DNA of 64,000 nucleotides from CAWAND01 sp963727915 (GCA_963727915.1 CAVSID010000001.1:1-64000), one strand, 5' to 3'. Shown: positions 46,054 to 55,405, counted from the first letter of the stretch. Program-made: numbers and translations. Notes: a model not told the origin generated them from the sequence alone.

Positions 46054-46084
46054 AGAGGTCAGGGGCTTGGCGCCCCTGACCTCT
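46054..46084 (-). promoter_or_regulatory. Intercistronic hairpin between malE and malF
   Basis: A perfect 13-bp stem (AGAGGTCAGGGGC with GCCCCTGACCTCT, 5-nt loop) lies directly after the malE stop on the minus strand, with no long T run. In E. coli a hairpin at the same malE-malF junction stabilises malE mRNA; a similar role here is inference. Confidence 0.6.
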
Positions 46085-46098
46085 TCATTCCGGTAGAG

Positions 46099-47347
46099 CT
46101 ATTCCAGCGTGGCGATGCAGTTGTCGGCAGCACTCTGCATGGCGGCGGCCGCATCGGCCGGCGTCTTGGAGTCCGCCAAGACCGCCTGCATTTCCGGCTT
46201 CATGCTATCCCAGTTGCAGCGCATCTCGAGGACGGTCGGCTGAGGTGTACCGACGATCATCTGGTCGGCCGAGTTCTTCAACAATGCGTCGTTGGCCACT
46301 ATCGGATCGCTCAGCGCTTCCTTCAAGGCGGGCAGCCGGGAAAGCTTGGTCACCATGTCCAACTGGTTGGCCTTATCGGTGGCAAAGTTGATGAAATCGA
46401 CCACCGTATCCAGCTTGGAACCCGTCGTCCCACTGGGGATCATGAAGTACTTGCCGGCGGTGTACGGAGCTGGCCAATCGCCTGTTGCGCTCACCATCGG
46501 GATGCGTGCGATCCCGAGATTGTCACCCATCAGGTCGTGATAAGCGCCGAGTGTCCAGTCGCCGTTGACAATCATGGCCGCCTTGCCCTCTTTGAACAGG
46601 GTGTCGGCGCCGTCGTAGTCACTTTCGGCTGGGATCATGTTGTCGTCGTACTTGATATCGTGCAGGAACTGGAGCGTCTGCACCATGGCCGGGGTGTTCA
46701 GGGTTGGGGTCACACCGTCATCGGCGAACACCGAGCCGCCGAAACCGCCCAACCACGGGACCAGCCAGAAGGGCTCGGTCTGGTTGAAGACCAAGGGCGT
46801 GATGCCCTTGGCGATCAGCCCCGGCGCCATGGCGATCATGGCATCGGTGTCGGCCGGCGCTGAAGTCGATCAGGGTCTTGTTGTAATAGAGCATCAGGTG
46901 GTTGCCGTTGGAGATCGGCACGCCCCAGGTCTTACCGTCCAAGACGACGGCCGCCAGGCCGCTGTCCACGTATTGGCTGAGGTCAAACAGATCATCGACC
47001 GGTTGGATCAGATCGGCAGCCGTGAACGGACCAGCATGGTCATTAACGGTCCAGAGCAGGTCGGGGGCCGATCCGGCCAGCGCGGCGGTTTGGAAGTCCT
47101 CACGAAGCACCTCGGTTTCCTTGTTGGTCAGCTCGAAGCTGACATTGGGGTGCATCGCAGAGTAGGCATCGGCCAGGGACTGTACGTACTGGGCCGCATT
47201 CTCGGCCTCACCCTCTTGATGCCAGAGGGCGATGGTCATCGATTCAGGTGTAGGAGTTGCGGCGGGAGCGGATGGGCCGCAGGCTGATGCGGCAAATGCC
47301 CCGATCAGCAGGATGCTGAAAAGGGTCCAAACAAGTCGCTTTTTCAT
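46099..47347 (-). CDS. malE: Maltose/sugar-binding lipoprotein MalE type (one frameshift)
   Basis: A family 1 solute-binding lipoprotein of about 416 aa. The signal is MKKRLVWTLFSILLIGAFAA with lipobox SAC, then a short ATPTP linker. Binding-protein features are TIALWHQEGEAENAAQYVQS, WGVPISNGNHLMLYYNKTLI and DGDWTLGAY-like NGDWTLGAYHDLMG. A shift near 46850 joins the halves. It is the first gene of malE-malF-malG, with a good promoter 160 nt upstream. Confidence 0.88.
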
Positions 47348-47507
47348 CGTCAGAATGGCCTCTTCTTCTGGAATCGGTTGGCGTTGTTCGAACGGCGGAT
47401 GGTGACTGACCCGTGGCGTGCCCACGGGCACTCCCCTGTGTCATCTCGGTAATAATCCCCTCCTGTGACGCGGCAGCCCGGCCGGGCCGGCGGGTTCCCT
47501 TTCCTTG

Positions 47508-47536
47508 AGTATTCGCCCCAAACACACCGGTGTCAA
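47508..47536 (-). promoter_or_regulatory. Promoter of the malE operon
   Basis: On the minus strand a perfect TTGACA (47536-47531), 17 bp, AATACT (47513-47508). The leader to malE is about 150 nt. The gene-free stretch 47348-47678 holds this promoter, an overlapping inverted repeat, Rex/CRP-like site 6 and the lipM promoter. Confidence 0.65.
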
Positions 47537-47550
47537 GCAACAAATGACAC
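47530..47550. promoter_or_regulatory. Candidate operator over the malE -35 box
   Basis: Inverted repeat GTGTCA-N9-TGACAC overlapping the TTGACA of the malE promoter. Its position suits a local repressor such as a LacI-type sugar regulator; no such regulator gene is in the window. Confidence 0.4.
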
Positions 47551-47596
47551 TATCACTAGGGGAGTATGGGCACCATTGGCACCGGGTAGCATCTGT

Positions 47597-47614
47597 TTGT
47601 GTAACTTCTCACAA
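47597..47614. promoter_or_regulatory. Rex/CRP-like palindrome, site 6
   Basis: TTGTGT-N6-TCACAA, one mismatch in the left arm. It sits in the divergent region between malE and lipM, centred about 73 bp before the predicted lipM transcription start. Confidence 0.55.
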
Positions 47615-47666
47615 GGACCTGGCCGCTGAGTGGTTCGAAACATGCTTTGAACCGACGCGGCTCGCC

Positions 47667-47672
47667 TATAAT
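47667..47672 (+). promoter_or_regulatory. -10 box of lipM, leaderless type
   Basis: TATAAT followed by six bases (CCCTGC) and the ATG at 47679, with no ribosome-binding site. The -35 is weak (GCTTTG or TTTGAA). Confidence 0.6.
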
Positions 47673-47678
47673 CCCTGC

Positions 47679-48509
47679 ATGCCTTCGGAAAAGGGCGACG
47701 CCTGGCGCCTGATCATCTCTGATTCTGCCCCCGGACCATTGAACATGGCTATCGATGAAGCCATCCTGGAAGCGGTTTCGGCGGATGTTTCGCCGCCCAC
47801 GCTGCGGCTATATGCGTGGACGCCGCCATGCCTTTCGCTGGGTGTCGCCCAGCCGGCCGCCGACGCCGACCTGGAGGCGATACGGCGTGCAGGATGGGAT
47901 TTGGTGCGCCGCCCCACCGGTGGCCGGGCCATTTTGCACACGGACGAGCTGACGTACGCCGTGGTGGCCGCTATCGACAATTCTCATGTCGCCGGCGGCG
48001 TCCTCCCCAGCTATCGCCACTTGAGTCAAGGTTTGCTGGCTGCCCTCGGAGAATTGGGCCTGGCGACCAAGGCGACACCTGGTGCGCCTCCCGACGAGGG
48101 GTCGTTTGGCAATCCCGTGTGCTTCGAAAACCCCGGCGCCTACGAAATTACGGCAGGCGTTCGCAAGCTGATCGGCAGCGCCCAAGTGCGGCGGAAGCAC
48201 GGCGTGCTGCAGCACGGAACGCTGCCCTTGTTCGGCGACCTGGGCAGGATCTGCCGGGTGCTTCACTTTGAAGACGAGCTGGCGAGGCAGGCGGCTGCCG
48301 ATCGGGTCCGGGAAAAGGCGGCGACTGTGGAAAGCCTGCTTGGGACCCCCCCGACTTGGTCGTCCGTGGCGGACGCGTTTCGGGTTGGCTTCGAGCGGGC
48401 ATTGGGCATCACTGTTCGACGCGGCCGGCTCTCTGACGACGAGCAGCGAAGGGCAGATGCGCTTGTCGATGAACGCTACGGTCTCGAAGGATGGACGTTC
48501 CGGGTCTGA
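47679..48509 (+). CDS. lipM: Lipoate/octanoate protein ligase family, LipM type
   Basis: A 276-aa cofactor transferase. Visible motifs are LNMAIDEAILEAV, LSLGVAQPAADADL, RRPTGGRAILHTDELTYAV, and CFENPGAYEITAGVRKLIGS with a Cys before the catalytic-type Lys. The Cys in this position is the mark of LipM octanoyltransferases, which move octanoate from ACP to a lipoyl domain. The frame is intact. I chose ATG 47679 because of the -10 box six bases upstream; longer starts lack promoter or ribosome-binding support. It converges with the DUF4230 gene. Confidence 0.82.
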   Translation: MPSEKGDAWRLIISDSAPGPLNMAIDEAILEAVSADVSPPTLRLYAWTPPCLSLGVAQPAADADLEAIRRAGWDLVRRPTGGRAILHTDELTYAVVAAIDNSHVAGGVLPSYRHLSQGLLAALGELGLATKATPGAPPDEGSFGNPVCFENPGAYEITAGVRKLIGSAQVRRKHGVLQHGTLPLFGDLGRICRVLHFEDELARQAAADRVREKAATVESLLGTPPTWSSVADAFRVGFERALGITVRRGRLSDDEQRRADALVDERYGLEGWTFRV

Positions 48510-48524
48510 CGGGAAATTGGGCGG

Positions 48525-49214
48525 CTAGGGGGTGGGTGTGGCGGCCGATTCAACCTGGCTCGGCGCGACGATGACCACAACCTGGTTGAAACCGAGCGAG
48601 CCGAGGAAGGTCTGCATGAACGCCTGAGCATTTCGGTCGGCTTGGGTGAGTATGCCGTCTTCGAGGGCCGCTCTGCGGATTTCGTCCTCGGCGGCCTTGC
48701 GGGCCTCCGTCTCGAGCTGGACATTGCCCTTGGTGAGCAGGCCGGTATTCCTGCTGTAAACATAGCTCTGATGGTTGTCCAGGGTGGCGGTGAATACCTC
48801 CGCCGGGGGCAGAGCTGATCGTCACCTGGCCCAGATCGTTCACCTGAATGTCCTCCGGAGTGAGCTTCCCGAGATCGACGCCCGCGATCACACTTCCGTG
48901 CGCCACCAGAAGCAGACGATCCCCGAACAGAAAGCCGAAGGGGCCTTGCCCGCTCTCGGCGGTGATGACCTTTTCCAGGGTGTACTGGATCGTCTCCAGG
49001 CGCGACAGCGTGCGGACCTGGCGCACAATCGTCACCGGATCGGGTAAGATGGTCGGCGTGGGATGCAAGATGGCGGCCACCTGGGTGCCGACCTGACCCG
49101 TCAGATCGGACACCGGTTGCGTCATGCCCCTGATCGCCGCCAGGGCATAGAAACGGTTCCAAACAGGATCAGGATGGCCACCAGGGCCACCAACCAGGGA
49201 AGTGTTTGACGCAT
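48525..49214 (-). CDS. DUF4230 family membrane-anchored protein (frameshifted)
   Basis: An N-terminal membrane helix (LPWLVALVAILILFGTVSM) precedes a beta-rich external domain: RTLSRLETIQYTLEKVITAE, LFGDRLLLVAHGSVIAGVDL and DIQVNDLGQVTIS. This pattern is that of the DUF4230 family, of unknown function. After shifts near 49135 and 48805 the C-terminus reads FNQVVVIVAPSQVESAATPTP. About 230 aa. ATG 49214 is set by the leaderless promoter. It is divergent from ylxP. Confidence 0.8.
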
Positions 49215-49221
49215 GCAGATG

Positions 49222-49227
49222 ATTATA
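49222..49227 (-). promoter_or_regulatory. -10 box of the DUF4230 gene, leaderless type
   Basis: On the minus strand TATAAT, seven bases (CATCTGC), then the ATG at 49214. No ribosome-binding site is seen. The -35 is not clear. Confidence 0.55.
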
Positions 49228-49275
49228 CCTTCCGACTCCCGGATCTGAGCCACATCTCCCCAGATGATCAGGGCC

Positions 49276-49560
49276 ATGCACATCTCAGCCTTGACCTTGG
49301 AGCTGCACCTCCCCGGTTGTGATTCGCTGAAGGAGAAGCGGGGACGGATCAAGCCGCTGCTGGCCGGGCTTCACCGCCAATACAACGTCTCGGCCGCCGA
49401 AATCGAGCGGCAGGACAACCATATCGGAATGTGTCATCGCCTGCGTTGTGGTGAGTGGAGACGGCCGCCAGGTCGACGCGTCCTGGCCAAGCTCCCGGAC
49501 TGGATCGAGAAACGGTATCCCGACGTGATGGTCGTCGACCAACACGTCATGAAGCTTTAG
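49276..49560 (+). CDS. ylxP: DUF503 family protein YlxP (one frameshift)
   Basis: The family signature is SLKEKRGRIKPLLAGLHRQY followed by NVSAAEIERQDNH. A shift near 49440 restores VVVSGDGRQVD and the end WIEKRYPDVMVVDQHVMKL. About 95 aa from ATG 49276 (MHISALTLELHLPGCD). YlxP usually lies in the nusA-rbfA operon and has been linked to ribosome maturation; here it is 24 kb away from that operon. Confidence 0.82.
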   Translation: MHISALTLELHLPGCDSLKEKRGRIKPLLAGLHRQYNVSAAEIERQDNHIGMCHRLRCGEWRRPPGRRVLAKLPDWIEKRYPDVMVVDQHVMKL

Positions 49561-49584
49561 GCGGAAGATCAGGAAGGAGAAGCG

Positions 49585-50378
49585 ATGGATCTCGGATTGG
49601 AGGGCAAGGTCGCCCTGCTGACTGGGGCTTCACGCGGCCTGGGCAAAGCCGCCGCAATGGAAATGGCCCGGGACGGCGCCCGGGTGGTCATCTCCGCTCG
49701 AGGGCGAGGATCTGGACGGGCCGCGCGATGACATCCGCCAGGCCACCGGGGCGGAAGTGCTGCCCGTTCGGGCCGATCTCACGCTAGGCCGAGGATATCA
49801 CCCGGCTGGTGGAAACCGCCATGGCGCAGATGGGGCAGATAGACGTCTTGTTTTTGAACGCCGGCGGCCCCCCGACGGGGGATTTCCTTGATATGCGTGC
49901 CCGAGGCGTGGGAGCGAGGCTTCCAGCTGACGGTGATGAGTACTGTCCGGCTGTGTTACGCCGTGATTCCTCACATGATCGAGCAGGGAGGCGGTTCGAT
50001 CCTCGCCAACCAGTCTTTTACCAGTCGAGACCCCAGCCGTCGGCCTGACGCTGTCGAACGCGCTCCGGCTGTCGGTCATCGGCCTGGTGCGCTCCCTGGC
50101 CAACGAGCTCGGGCCCAAGGGTATCCGTGTCAACGCCATCAACGCCGGGTGGACATGGACCGAACGCGTGGAAGAGATCATGGATTCCCGCGCCGGCCGC
50201 CATGGGCACCAGCCCGCGAGGCCGAGGTGGCCAAGGTCACCGACCGTATCCCCTTGCGCCGGATGGGAAGCACCGATGAGTTCGGACGAGCCGCAGCGTG
50301 GCTGGTCTCGCCGGCGGCTTCCTACGTCCATGGCCATTCGTTCTTTGTCGACGGGGGCTCACCCAGACTGCACTCTAG
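49585..50378 (+). CDS. SDR family oxidoreductase with altered Y-x-x-x-K motif (frameshifted)
   Basis: A Rossmann-fold short-chain dehydrogenase, about 263 aa. The cofactor motif is TGASRGLGKAAAMEMARDG and NAGGPPTGDF follows the usual N-A-G position. The active-site segment is LSNALRLSVIGLVRSLANEL: where Tyr-x-x-x-Lys should stand there is Asn-A-L-Arg. The C-terminus is SPAASYVHGHSFFVDGG. Frames change near 49710, 49790, 49905, 50030, 50195 and 50360; the last gives the end LTQTAL. ATG 49585 follows GGAAGGAGAAGCG. Reduction by the standard mechanism is doubtful. Confidence 0.8.
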
Positions 50379-50411
50379 AAGCGGTCAGCGAGCATCATCA
50401 TTCATAATGAA

Positions 50412-50435
50412 GACCGCCCGCATCAGCGGGCGGTC
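50412..50435. terminator. Bidirectional terminator
   Basis: A perfect 10-bp stem (GACCGCCCGC with GCGGGCGGTC, loop ATCA) between the converging ends of the SDR gene and the minus-strand receiver gene. Confidence 0.7.
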
Positions 50436-50459
50436 GGTGATATCAATGTCGGGAGGTGG

Positions 50460-50843
50460 TCAGGCGGCTTGTTCGGCGGCCACCAGGGACCGGCGGCGGA
50501 CCAGGGTCCGCAGACGGGAGGCGAGCAGGCTGGCGTGCACCGGCTTGATCAGGTAGTCGTCGGCCCCGGCGTCGAGCGCCTTGGCCACGCTGCCTGGAGA
50601 TCCGAGCGCTGAGAGGATCAGGATTGGAACGTCGGAGAAGGATCTGATCTGTTCGCAGACTTCCCAACCGTCCATCTCAGGCATCAGAAGATCCAAAATG
50701 ACGATATCGGGAGACGTTTCCCGGCACATCGTCACTCCGGCTTCGCCTTCAAATACGGCCTGGATTTCGAAATCCTGCCCGCGAAGAAGGGTGCGAAGGG
50801 TCACGGCCACATCGGGATCATCGTCGATCATAAGTACTTGCAA
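50460..50843 (-). CDS. Stand-alone receiver-domain response regulator
   Basis: A single CheY-like domain of 127 aa: acidic pocket MIDDDPDV, phosphoacceptor Asp in VILDLLMPEMDGW, and the Lys in DDYLIKPV. There is no output domain, so it probably acts by protein contact or as a phosphotransfer step. The start is TTG 50843 or ATG 50831 (MIDDDPDVAVTL). It is divergent from the zinc-ribbon histidine kinase at 51003, a likely partner. Confidence 0.88.
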   Translation of the reverse strand: MQVLMIDDDPDVAVTLRTLLRGQDFEIQAVFEGEAGVTMCRETSPDIVILDLLMPEMDGWEVCEQIRSFSDVPILILSALGSPGSVAKALDAGADDYLIKPVHASLLASRLRTLVRRRSLVAAEQAA

Positions 50844-51002
50844 GAGTCATAGTTGTTCGCCTGTATAACGGTTTCGACAGCCTAATTATCGACCATTTTC
50901 GGGAGAGCTCACCTTACAGGTGACTTGCATCCCATGCCCCGCTTGCCCAATGACCTTCCGCGGACTATTATTCTGAATTGAATGAGTCTCAAAAAGGGGA
51001 CG

Positions 51003-52186
51003 ATGAGCGCCAATCCTGAACCTCGGGCTGAGCAGGGCCATGTTGCCTGTCCGCAATGCGGCCAGCCATTGCCGCTTGACGCCAGGATTTGCCCTCACTG
51101 TGGGGTCGATCTGGCGCTGGTAGCCTTGCTGGCCGAACGGGCCTACCTCGAGGGCCTGCCCGGAACGGCGCCGCTGGACTCCACACCCGAGGCCCTGGTC
51201 CCCAAGATCGGCGAGTATCTGATGGAACAGGGCCTGCTCACCCGCGATCAACTTGAGCACGCCCTTCACCGCCAGAAGCTGCTCGCCGACCAGGGCAAGC
51301 ACCGCCTGCTCGGCCAGACCCTGATTGAGATGGAGATGGTCGACCGCGAGACGCTCGACCGGGCGATCACGCGTCAGATCATCGAACTCCACGCTGCCCT
51401 GCAGGAAGTCAACCGTACCCTCGAGCGCCGCGTGGCAGAGCGCACAGCCGAACTACGGCGGGCCCTGGAGCGGCTGACGGAGCTCAACCAACTCAAGGCC
51501 AACCTGATCTCCAACGTTTCGCATGAGCTGCGCACGCCCCTAGCCCACATTAAGGGTTACACCGAGCTTCTCATCGACGATCAACTGGGCGAGCTCCCGA
51601 AAGAGCAGAAAGACGCTTTGATGGTCGTCCAGCGAGCGACCGATCGCCTGGAGCGGCTGATCGAGGACCTGATCGAATACTCGACCGCCTCCCGCGAGGG
51701 CCTGACGCTGTCGCTCAAGCCGCTCTCACTGGCCCCGCTTTCAGAGGATGCGGTCGAGAAATCGAAGCTCAAGGCGTCCAAAGCAGGGGTCGAGGTCCAG
51801 TTGGACATACGCGGCTGACTTGCCCCCCTTGATGGCCGACGAAGCGCGCATCAGCTGGGTCGTGTTCCAGTTGATCGACAACGCCGTAAAGTTCACGGCC
51901 CCTGGTGGGAAGGTTCAGCCTCCAGGCCAGCCGGACCGATGGCCAGGCCCTGATCCGGGTGATCGACACCGGGATTGGCATCCCGGCCGACCGGCTGGAA
52001 GAGATCTTCGATCCGTTTCACCAACTCGATGGGTCTCCGACCCGCCGCTTTGGTGGGACCGGGCTGGGGCTGTCTCTGGTGAAACTGATCCTCAGTGCGC
52101 ACGGGTCGGAACTGCACGTCGAGAGCCAGGAGGGCAAAGGCAGCCAGTTTTCCTTCGAGCTGCCGCTGGTGGAGGACGCCGCATGA
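51003..52186 (+). CDS. Histidine kinase with N-terminal zinc ribbon and MshEN-like domain (frameshifted)
   Basis: Residues 14-38 form a zinc ribbon (CPQCGQPLPLDARICPHCG). Residues about 65-130 form a GspE-N/MshEN-like domain with two repeats, KIGEYLMEQGLLTRDQLEHAL and then LLGQTLIEMEMVDRETLDRA, resembling the c-di-GMP-binding pattern. A coiled coil leads to HisKA (NVSHELRTPLAHIKGYTELL) and HATPase (DNAVKFTAPGG, DTGIGIP, GTGLGLSLVK). Shifts lie near 51815 and 51915. ATG 51003 follows AAGGGGACG. No membrane helices, so it is a cytoplasmic sensor. The stop overlaps the next kinase gene by 4 nt. Confidence 0.85.
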
Positions 52187-53396
52187 CCGGCCCACTGGTC
52201 CCCTCCGGCTCCCTCACCCACGGCAACGAACTCAACGCGGTCTACGCCATCGCCCGAATCGTCGCTGAGACGTTTGACACCGACGCCGGGCTGGACGCCG
52301 TCTTCCGTCTGGCGCGCACGATCTTCATCTTCGATGTCGTAGCGCTCTACCTGCGCAGCGAAGAATCGGATGAGCTCGAGGCGATCTATGCCCGGGCGCT
52401 GGGCCGGGGCCGGTCTGCGTGAGTCCGATTTGCCTTGGGGCGAAGCCGCCGCCGCCGAAGCCTATCGTTCCGGTCAGACGGTCCTTCGGCAGGAGGACGC
52501 CGGCCCGACAGTAGAAGGTCGGGACCGGCGACGCGATTATCTTGGGCTGCCCATGATGGTCGGCGGCCGGTGCGTGGGCGGCCTGGTGTTCGGCCGCTTC
52601 GGGGGTCCGGCCTATCCTCCTGAGCACATCCGTCTGGCCGAATTCGTGGCTTGGCACGTCGGCCAACTGCTGGAGAACCGGCGCATGGCGCGCCGCATCG
52701 CCACGCTGGAGGCCCAGCGGGAGTTGGCCCGCATGCAGGAGGAATTCATTTCAACCATTTCGCATGAGCTGCGGACGCCTCTGGGATTCATCAAGGGCTA
52801 TGTCACCACGCTGCTCCGCGACGACGCCAAGTGGGAGCAAACCACCCGGCAGGAGTTCCTGAAGATTATTGATGATGAGGCCGACCGCCTGCGGGAGTTG
52901 ATTGACAATCTGCTTGGATTCGTCCCGCCTGGAGAGCGGCAGCCTGGGCATGACACGCGAGACCGCCCAGGTGGGTACCGTGGTGCGCGACACCGTCCAG
53001 CGCGCCCGATCGATGTACCCCGAGTTGACGCTCGAGGTCGACATGGACAGCGAGCTTCCCCCCATCGAGATGGATGCCACCCGCATCTCGCAGGTGCTGG
53101 ACAATCTGCTTTCGAATGCCGTCAAGTATGCGCCGTCGTCCCCGGTAAGCTTGCGGGTGGTCACCGATGGCGATTGGATGACCATCGAAATCCGCGACAG
53201 CGGCCCGGGGATTGATTCGGAGCACATGGCCCATCTTTTCGAGCGTTTCTACCGAGTGCCCGACAGCAGCCGGGCCGTCCGAGGCACCGGGTTGGGGCTG
53301 TATATATGCCGCAAGATCGTTGAGGCCCATGGCGGTGAGATCGGCGTCGATAGCCACCCCGGCCAGGGAACACGATTCTATTTCACCTGCCCATGA
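52183..53396 (+). CDS. GAF-domain histidine kinase (frameshifted)
   Basis: The N-terminal 150 residues form a GAF-type sensor (FDTDAGLDAVFRLARTIFIF, LGLPMMVGGRCVGGLVFGRF). HisKA has an intact His (TISHELRTPLGFIKGYVTTL) and the ATPase shows DNLLSNAVKYAP, DSGPGIDSEH and GTGLGLYICRKIVEAHGG. Frames change near 52405 and 52915. About 404 aa. ATG 52183 overlaps the stop of the previous kinase. It is followed by an OmpR-type regulator, its probable partner. Confidence 0.88.
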
Positions 53397-53433
53397 CGCC
53401 GAGCGACGTATCGCTAGATCCGGAGAGTGCCCT

Positions 53434-54156
53434 ATGACCGAGCAGGAGAATGAGGTCAAGACCGTCCTCGTTGTTGACGACGAACCTCGCTACCAGCAGC
53501 TCGTGCAGGTCAACCTTGAGACCGAGGATTACATCGTGCAGACGGCAGACAACGGCCAGGAGGCTGTCGAAGCCGTTGCCAGCCAGCAGCCCGACCTGAT
53601 CTTGCTGGACGTGATGATGCCGATCATGGACGGCTTCACCGCCACCGAGCGCATCCGCGAATTCTCCACCGTGCCGATCATCATCCTGACGGCCAAGGGC
53701 GAAGAACGTGACCGTGTGCGCGGCCTGGACGCAGGTGCTGACGACTACATCGTCAAGCCTTTCTCTGCCCAGGAGTTGCTGGCACGCGTTCGAGCGGTGC
53801 TTCGCCGCGCTGAGCGCGGGGGCATCGAAGATTTCCACCATCCCATCTTCCGGCATCACGAGTTGGAAATCGACCTGGCGCGGGCCCGGGTCACTTGCAG
53901 CGATGAGGAGGTCTCCCTCACGGCCACCGAGTACCGGCTGCTTCAGACCTTTGCCGCTTCCATCGGCCGAGTTCAGACTCCCGAAGACTTGCTGACCAAC
54001 GTCTGGGGGCCGGAGTACCGGGACGACAAAGAGATCCTCTGGGTGTGCCTGAGCCGGCTGCGCCAGAAGATCGAGCCGGATCCCAAAGACCCCATTCACA
54101 TCGTCACCCGGCAAGGTATCGGATACCTCATGCCGCCGCTTCCGGATGACGCCTGA
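53434..54156 (+). CDS. OmpR/PhoB-type response regulator
   Basis: A 240-aa regulator with receiver (VLVVDDEPRYQ, LLDVMMPIMDGF, DDYIVKPFSAQELLARVRAV) and a winged-helix DNA-binding domain (VSLTATEYRLLQTFAASIGR to LRQKIEPDP and VTRQGIGYLM). ATG 53434 follows GGAGAG. The frame is intact. It lies 37 nt after the GAF kinase gene, a classic pair. Confidence 0.93.
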   Translation: MTEQENEVKTVLVVDDEPRYQQLVQVNLETEDYIVQTADNGQEAVEAVASQQPDLILLDVMMPIMDGFTATERIREFSTVPIIILTAKGEERDRVRGLDAGADDYIVKPFSAQELLARVRAVLRRAERGGIEDFHHPIFRHHELEIDLARARVTCSDEEVSLTATEYRLLQTFAASIGRVQTPEDLLTNVWGPEYRDDKEILWVCLSRLRQKIEPDPKDPIHIVTRQGIGYLMPPLPDDA

Positions 54157-54163
54157 TCCGACG

Positions 54164-55345
54164 ATGTCCGCCGAGCGTCAACCCAAGCTGCTGCTATCGA
54201 GCCGGATCAGACCAGCGCGGCGTTCATGCGGCACATGCTGATCCGCGCCGGCTATGAGGTCGGTTTTGCCCCCGGGGGGAAGGAAGGGTTGATCGCGGCA
54301 TGGCGCGATCAGCCGGACGCTGTCATACTCGAACTCGAGCTGCCTGATCTGGACGGATTGGATGTCATCCGCAGGCTTCGCGCAGACCCCCGAACGCAGA
54401 AGACCTGGATCCTGTGCCTGACCCAACGCAGCGCCCCCCAGGTTGCCCAGCAAGCTTTCGAATTGGGGATCGAAGAGTACATCGTCAAGCAGACCGACGC
54501 CGTCGACCTTGTGCTCAGGGGCCTGGCGGACCTTCGCCAGGGCTCGCAGCTCAAAGCCGACGGCACATCGCCACTCAGGCCGGGACGGATCATCGCCTTT
54601 CTCGGGGCCAAGGGGGGTGCGGGCACTTCGTCGCTTTGCCTAAACTTCGCCCACGAAATCTCCAGCCTTGATCCTCAGCGCCAAGCGGTCGTGGTCGATC
54701 TTGTGTTTCCAATGGGCGATCTGGCGACATTTAGCGGGACAGTCAGCCCAATCGACATCGTGCAACTGACGGCAGAGCGCGCCGGTGCGCTGACACCCGA
54801 TTCGCTCGAGGTTTGATCTCCCCCGGCCCGAGGGCTGGCAGTTCCAGCTCGTTCCGGGTGCGAGCGACCCCGCCCATGGCGCCGAGCTCGTCCCCGACCG
54901 GCTAGCTTCATTGATCCAGATGCTTCACTCAACCTACAGCCAGGTCTACGTCGATGTCGGGCGAAACCTGTCGGCCCTGGCGATGCTCGTGCTCCGTCAA
55001 GCCGATGTACTGGTTGCGGTGTTCAATCCGGCTTCGAGCGTCGTCAGTCACACAGCGGCCACCCTGGCCTACCTGCGGGATGAGGGCATCCCTGAAGAAC
55101 GATTCTACCTGCTGTCCAATCGGCCGCTCGGCATGGAGGACCTCTCGTCAGAAGAAGTGACCGCCGGTCTCGGACGCACGCCCAACGCCTCCGTGCCCCA
55201 CCTGGCGGACAACATGTACATCAGCAACCGGCTGGGACGCCCTCTACGCGTACGCTTTTCCCGGAGCAACTCGACTCGCAGCATGCAAGACGCCGCCAGC
55301 GACCTGGCAAGCCACATTGGCAAGGTGGTGGGGACGAGTTTGTAG
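54164..55345 (+). CDS. CpaE/TadZ-like protein: pseudo-receiver plus ParA/MinD-type ATPase (frameshifted)
   Basis: The N-terminal 120 residues are an atypical receiver: the phosphoacceptor position reads AVILELELPDLDGLD, with Glu in place of Asp. The second part has a deviant Walker A (FLGAKGGAGTSSLCLNFAHE) and VVVDLVFPMGDLA, then VYVDVGRNLSALAM. This matches CpaE/TadZ proteins, which place Tad pili. Shifts lie near 54195 and 54815. About 393 aa. No other tad or pilus genes are in the window, so its role here is open. It starts 8 nt after the OmpR-type regulator. Confidence 0.8.
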
Positions 55346-55405
55346 CATCCGCTGTCTGCCCAGGAGCCCAGGACTCTGAACAATAGGCAGTCCTGCCCGC
55401 TCTGC

